Shown: piece after piece, positions 60,753-64,000 of the stretch
Layout: each line of letters starts with the position of its first letter
Numbering within the stretch: the first letter of the stretch is position 1
From: QWHO01 sp021404945
GTDB lineage: Bacteria; Vulcanimicrobiota; Xenobia; Xenobiales; QWHO01
Length of the DNA stretch: 64,000 nucleotides
Assembly: GCA_963169765.1 (NCBI GenBank)
Contig: CAUJEN010000090.1
Location: 1-64,000 of the forward strand
Direction of reading: 5' to 3'
The notes under the pieces: model-generated
What the model was told of the DNA's origin: nothing
Seen by the model: the letters and a program-made list of their open reading frames with translations, nothing else
Databases searched by the model: none
Translations under genes and position numbers: made by a program

Positions 60753-61604
60753 TTAACAGTCCTCCAAGGCCTGCTCCCCCTCCCAGCGGTAAAAGCCCCG
60801 ACCCGTTTTCTTGCCCAGGTAACCGGCCCGAACCAGCCGCCGCAAGAGCGGGGGAGGGGTGAACTGGGGACCGATCTCGCGGGTAAGGTGCTCGGCGATG
60901 GCCAGGCGCACATCCAGGCCCACCAGGTCGGTCAGCTTCAGGGGACCCATGGGGTGGCGGTAGCCCAGCTCCATGGCCCGGTCGATGTCGGCCGCGCTGG
61001 CCACCTGGCTCTCCACCATGCGGATGGCTTCCATCCCCAGCAAGATCCCGAGGCGCGAGGTGGCAAAGCCGGCCACGTCGCGCACCACCACCGGAGTCTT
61101 GCCCAGGCGCAGGGCCAGCTCCAGGGCTCGATCGAGGGTCTGGGGGGAGGTTTGCTCGGCGCGCACCACCTCGAGCAGCGCCATGACCGGGGCGGGGTTG
61201 AAAAAGTGCAGCCCGATCACCCGCTCGGGCGCCTGGCAGGCCGAAGCGATCTCGGTCAGAGAGAGCGACGAGGTGTTGCTCCCAAGCAGCGTGACCTCGC
61301 TGCGCCGGGAGAGCTCGCTCAGGACCGATTTCTTCAGCTCCAGCTCCTCGAAGACCGCTTCCACCACCAGGTCGGCCACCGGTCCCAGCCCCTGGGCTGA
61401 CTGCAACCTTGCCAGCACTGGCTCCGCCGTATCGAGCTTGCCTTTTTGCACGGCCCGGGCCAGCGAGCTCCGCACCTTCTCCAGCCCGGCTTCGGCCAGA
61501 GCGAGCTCTCGGTCGCAGAGCGTGGTTTGAAGCCCGGCCCGGGCCAGCACCTCGGCGATTCCGGCTCCCATGGTGCCGGCCCCGATCACGACGGCAGTCT
61601 TCAT
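60753..61604 (-). CDS. 3-hydroxyacyl-CoA dehydrogenase
   Basis: 283 aa, second paralogue of the 163-1035 gene. NAD motif VIGAGTMGAGIAEVLARAG, substrate segment GSNTSSLSLTEIAS, IGLHFFNPAPVMALLEVV, and the C-terminal RHPMGPLKLTDLVGLDV are intact. ATG 61604 overlaps the stop of the GNAT-like gene (ATGA), which precedes it, so the two are co-translated. Confidence 0.92.
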   Translation of the reverse strand: MKTAVVIGAGTMGAGIAEVLARAGLQTTLCDRELALAEAGLEKVRSSLARAVQKGKLDTAEPVLARLQSAQGLGPVADLVVEAVFEELELKKSVLSELSRRSEVTLLGSNTSSLSLTEIASACQAPERVIGLHFFNPAPVMALLEVVRAEQTSPQTLDRALELALRLGKTPVVVRDVAGFATSRLGILLGMEAIRMVESQVASAADIDRAMELGYRHPMGPLKLTDLVGLDVRLAIAEHLTREIGPQFTPPPLLRRLVRAGYLGKKTGRGFYRWEGEQALEDC

Positions 61605-62089
61605 CGACTCTCCCGCAAGCGCGCCAGGGCAGGGTCCTGCGGCCATGCCTTGACCGGACCCGTCTCTGCGCACTGCATCAAGATTTCACAACGCTCCACC
61701 AGAAAGCCCAGTCGCTCGGCACGCTCGAGCAGCCCCTCCGACCAGGCCGGCAGCCGCCAGGCCAGATGCTCGAGCCCACGTCGGTGAGCCAGGCGAGCGG
61801 CTTCGTCCACCAGGGCCTCCAGGGCCTCGTCGGATTGGGCAACCAGCTCGAGCAGCTCGCCCTGAGACAATCCGGTGGCGTCTTCCACCCCGGCCAGGTG
61901 CACCAGGGCGAACCCCTGGCGCTCGCCGGCCACCAGCAGCTTGAGGTCTGGCAGCAATCGGCTGGCCTCGAGCCGGGCCAGCCGCTGGCGGGTCGTGTCG
62001 CCCTCGCGATAAGGCGAGGCCAGGCTGGCCTCGGTGGCCAGCTGGCGAATCCAGCCCAGGTCGGTGAGGCGGGCGCGTTGCACTTGCAT
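61601..62089 (-). CDS. GNAT-like acyltransferase domain protein
   Basis: 162 aa. MQVQRARLTDLGWIRQLATE at the N-terminus resembles a GNAT first helix; LLVAGERQGFALVHLAGVED is the core sheet region and HRRGLEHLAWRLPAWSEGLL the C-terminal part. The acetyl-CoA pyrophosphate loop (Q/RxxGxG/A) is not clear, so it may be a divergent GNAT. It is directly upstream of the 3-hydroxyacyl-CoA dehydrogenase and overlaps its start. Confidence 0.5.
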   Translation of the reverse strand: MQVQRARLTDLGWIRQLATEASLASPYREGDTTRQRLARLEASRLLPDLKLLVAGERQGFALVHLAGVEDATGLSQGELLELVAQSDEALEALVDEAARLAHRRGLEHLAWRLPAWSEGLLERAERLGFLVERCEILMQCAETGPVKAWPQDPALARLRESR

Positions 62090-62173
62090 TTCCAGGGTGC
62101 CGGCGGTTCGACAGGAATCCCCCCCGAGACCTTTGAAGCACTTGGCCGAACGCCAGGAAACGAGGATTGCAAG

Positions 62174-63118
62174 ATGATTCGGCTGGTTGATCGGCTCAAC
62201 GGCGAGGTACTCGGGGACATCTCCGGCGATGACATGGAGGTGCTGCACAAGGCCCTCACCGAGGACGATGAGTCCGACGCCGATTACTACCTCAATCCCG
62301 AAACCCTCACCCTGCTGGCCGAAGCTGGTATGAGCGAGGGGGCGCTGGAGATCTTGAAGAAGGCCCTGACCGAGCGCGAAGAGGTGGACATCGGCTGGGA
62401 GCCGGTGACCTCCGAGCGAGCGGCCCGGGTGCTCGGCAAGATTGTGGCCGAGGGGGGCGATGCCCTGGGTGGTCTGCTCGTCGACCTGGCCGACTCGGAT
62501 GAAGAGGTGGAGGACGCCCTGAGCTGGAGCTTCAGCCGGGCCGACGGCACCTTCGAGATCACCCTGGATGCCGAAGATCTGGCCCAGTCCAAGGATGCCT
62601 CGCTCATTTTGACCTTGAGCGCGCTGGGCGACGACTGGCTCAGCGAGTATGAGCTGAAGTTCGGCGAGGAGACGGACGTCGATCTGGGCGAGATCCAGGT
62701 GCCGGTATTCAAGGGCATGGTGATCTCCGATGAGGAGAAGGTGCCGCTGGCGGGCATCGCCGTCCAGGTCACCTTCCTGGCCGATGAGGGTGCAATGGAG
62801 TGGTTTGGCACCTGGGTCACCAGTCGCGCTGACGGCACGTTCAGCTTTCCTTATCGGCGACCGGACGAGACGGTTCCCGTCAACCAGTCGATGCTGCTCG
62901 AGTTGCTCGGACCAGGCGGGGAGCCGCTGACCGATCTCGAGATCGAAAACCCGATGGAGCTCGAGTCCAGTGACCTGGGCGAGATCGAATGCCCCGATCC
63001 GAACGCCCTGGAAGAGGAAGAGGGCGACGACGAGGGTGAGGGCGACGAGGGCCCCGAGGAGGAGACCATCCCGGTGGATGCGGTCCTGCCCGGGGTGCAG
63101 CAGCGCCCACTGGATTAG
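62174..63118 (+). CDS. acidic protein with carboxypeptidase-regulatory-like domain
   Basis: 314 aa, very acidic. A helical N-terminal segment (LLAEAGMSEGALEILKKALT) precedes two beta-sandwich-like stretches: SFSRADGTFEITLDAEDLAQ and GIAVQVTFLADEGAMEWFGT followed by VTSRADGTFSFPYRRP. The repeated SRADGTF phrase marks carboxypeptidase-regulatory or Ig-like modules. The C-terminus is Glu/Asp-rich (EEEEGDDEGEGDEG). No signal peptide. Function unknown. Confidence 0.55.
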   Translation: MIRLVDRLNGEVLGDISGDDMEVLHKALTEDDESDADYYLNPETLTLLAEAGMSEGALEILKKALTEREEVDIGWEPVTSERAARVLGKIVAEGGDALGGLLVDLADSDEEVEDALSWSFSRADGTFEITLDAEDLAQSKDASLILTLSALGDDWLSEYELKFGEETDVDLGEIQVPVFKGMVISDEEKVPLAGIAVQVTFLADEGAMEWFGTWVTSRADGTFSFPYRRPDETVPVNQSMLLELLGPGGEPLTDLEIENPMELESSDLGEIECPDPNALEEEEGDDEGEGDEGPEEETIPVDAVLPGVQQRPLD

Positions 63119-63120
63119 CT

Positions 63121-63615
63121 TCAGACCGGGCGCTCTTGCTCGACCCAGTCCTGACCGCGTCGGAGGTAGCCGCGGCGGACCGGGTACTCCGGACGCAGGT
63201 CGAGCAGGTCGATCTCCTCCACCAGGCCCTCCAGCACCAGGAAATCTCTGGCCGGGGTCAGCAGGGTGGGCTCGCTGCCGTAAAAGCGCCAGCGGTCCTG
63301 GCCGGGCACCTTGCGCCAGAGGCTCTCGCGCATGGCTTCACGGTCCGGGCCGAGCCAGCCCAACTGGGAGCGCAGCCTCAGTTGCAGCGGCCCGCTCAGC
63401 TCCATCAGACACAGCTCGCCGCGAGGGAACTGGCGGATCTGCTCGACCTTGGCGTGGCGGCGGTGGGTGGTCACATACCAGCGACCCTGCTGCAGGTTGA
63501 AGCCGGCTATGCGCACCGTGCGCACCCGACCCTCGCCGGTGCCCAGCCAGGCCAGGGGGAAGGGCGAGCCCTTGCGGATCTCCTCGAACAGGCTGGCGGC
63601 GCTTCTGGGAAACAT
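63121..63615 (-). CDS. pyridoxamine-phosphate oxidase-like flavin split-barrel protein
   Basis: 164 aa. The pattern FEEIRKGSPFPLAWLGTGE, RVRTVRIAGFNLQQG, VTTHRRHAKVEQIRQFPRGE and LCLMELSGPLQLRLRSQ resembles the FMN-binding split barrel of PNPOx-like proteins. The C-terminal PNPOx signature is not obvious, so it may be a general flavin reductase or heme-utilisation type. ATG 63615; a possible extended -10 (TG, then TATATG) lies 7 bp upstream, suggesting a near-leaderless start. Confidence 0.7.
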   Translation of the reverse strand: MFPRSAASLFEEIRKGSPFPLAWLGTGEGRVRTVRIAGFNLQQGRWYVTTHRRHAKVEQIRQFPRGELCLMELSGPLQLRLRSQLGWLGPDREAMRESLWRKVPGQDRWRFYGSEPTLLTPARDFLVLEGLVEEIDLLDLRPEYPVRRGYLRRGQDWVEQERPV

Positions 63616-63701
63616 GGTTGCGCATATACCAGGCTTTCGCCAGGATCCCTCCGCTCGAAAGTCGAATGGCATTCAAATTCCTGTCCTTTCGGGGGTGTGT
63701 C

Positions 63702-64000
63702 TTGAGCCAAGAGGAAGTCCAACTGCACGACTCGCTCCACAATGAAGACCTGGCTCCCACGACCCCTGAGCAGCGCACCTGGACAACCTACAATTATGCT
63801 GCCCTCTGGATCGGCATGGCCCACTGCATCCCCACCTACACCATGGCCTCCACCCTGATCGATAAGGGTTTTACCTGGCAGCAGGCCATCTTCACCATCT
63901 TGCTGGCCAACACGATCGTGCTCTTGCCCATGCTGATGATCTCCTTCATCGGCACTCGCTACGGGTTGCCTTTTCCGGTCATCTGCCGCGCCTCGTTTGG
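63702..64000 (+). CDS. NCS1-family permease, N-terminal fragment
   Basis: About 100 residues before the window edge. TTG 63702 has GGGGG about 6 nt upstream; ATG 63666 in frame is an alternative. LWIGMAHCIPTYTMASTLID and GFTWQQAIFTILLANTIVLL are the first two helices of NCS1 nucleobase/hydantoin/allantoin transporters, and SFIGTRYGLPFPVICRASFG continues the family pattern. Substrate cannot be judged from this fragment. Divergent from the split-barrel gene. Confidence 0.82.
   Translation, partial: MSQEEVQLHDSLHNEDLAPTTPEQRTWTTYNYAALWIGMAHCIPTYTMASTLIDKGFTWQQAIFTILLANTIVLLPMLMISFIGTRYGLPFPVICRASF

Overview
This is a 64 kb window of a high-GC bacterial chromosome, densely coded on both strands. 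It has no phage, integrative-element or CRISPR signature, and I saw no tRNA or rRNA. The gene style fits a poorly characterised high-GC lineage: many lipoproteins with clear lipoboxes, PilZ proteins, Ser/Thr kinases, an ECF sigma/anti-sigma operon, pseudopilin genes, and many A/G/T-TGA stop-start overlaps. I suspect something like Eremiobacterota/Vulcanimicrobiota, but only from overall style.

Layout: 0-4.4 kb is a plus-strand run (3-hydroxyacyl-CoA dehydrogenase, GHMP sugar kinase, ComEA-like SLBB/HhH protein, small OB-like protein, nuclease-like protein, membrane protein) that ends in a compound hairpin repeat (family R1). 4.5-8.3 kb holds acylphosphatase, two unknown proteins, and a minus operon of membrane protein, hpt and a coiled-coil zinc-ribbon protein. 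8.4-13.5 kb is a patchy, decaying zone: an ArsB-like permease, a frameshifted pseudogene, a RHH/PIN toxin-antitoxin pair, a gene broken by a 4-bp duplication, a metallophosphatase and a second repeat family (R2). 13.5-20.4 kb encodes an exported pilus-like protein, two pseudopilins, a GAF-GspF fusion, a transmembrane Ser/Thr kinase and an M23-like protein. 20.5-26.4 kb is an ECF sigma / anti-sigma / RseB-like / HEAT-repeat operon, followed by a large exported protein. 26.4-30.4 kb has formate-THF ligase and an ADP-ribosylglycohydrolase fused to an ARPP-1 domain. 30.5-34.7 kb encodes two lipoproteins, one with fourteen FG-GAP-type calcium loops.

35-48 kb has signalling and envelope genes: a receiver-PAS-ATPase protein, an operon of LRR lipoprotein, class A beta-lactamase-fold serine hydrolase and histidine kinase, a flippase-like membrane protein, a hydrolase lipoprotein and a double PilZ protein. 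48.4-56 kb carries BipA, a trans-sulfuration enzyme with a PfkB kinase, a Ser/Thr kinase with a catalytic HRN instead of HRD, and a UspA-TrkA-TrkA potassium module. 56-64 kb holds a 20-residue-repeat beta protein, a lipoprotein gene frameshifted by a 19-bp tandem duplication, a Phd/PIN toxin-antitoxin pair, a MarR-pirin-flavin reductase operon, a second 3-hydroxyacyl-CoA dehydrogenase with an acyltransferase, a flavin split-barrel protein and the start of an NCS1 permease.

The most unusual themes are: (i) four genes (two antitoxins, marR, bipA) whose -10 box lies exactly 6 nt before the start codon, predicting leaderless mRNAs; (ii) the kinase/GAF-GspF/pseudopilin operon; (iii) a possible pseudokinase; (iv) the ARH-ARPP-1 fusion; (v) two dispersed structured intergenic repeat families; (vi) genes recently broken by short tandem duplications.
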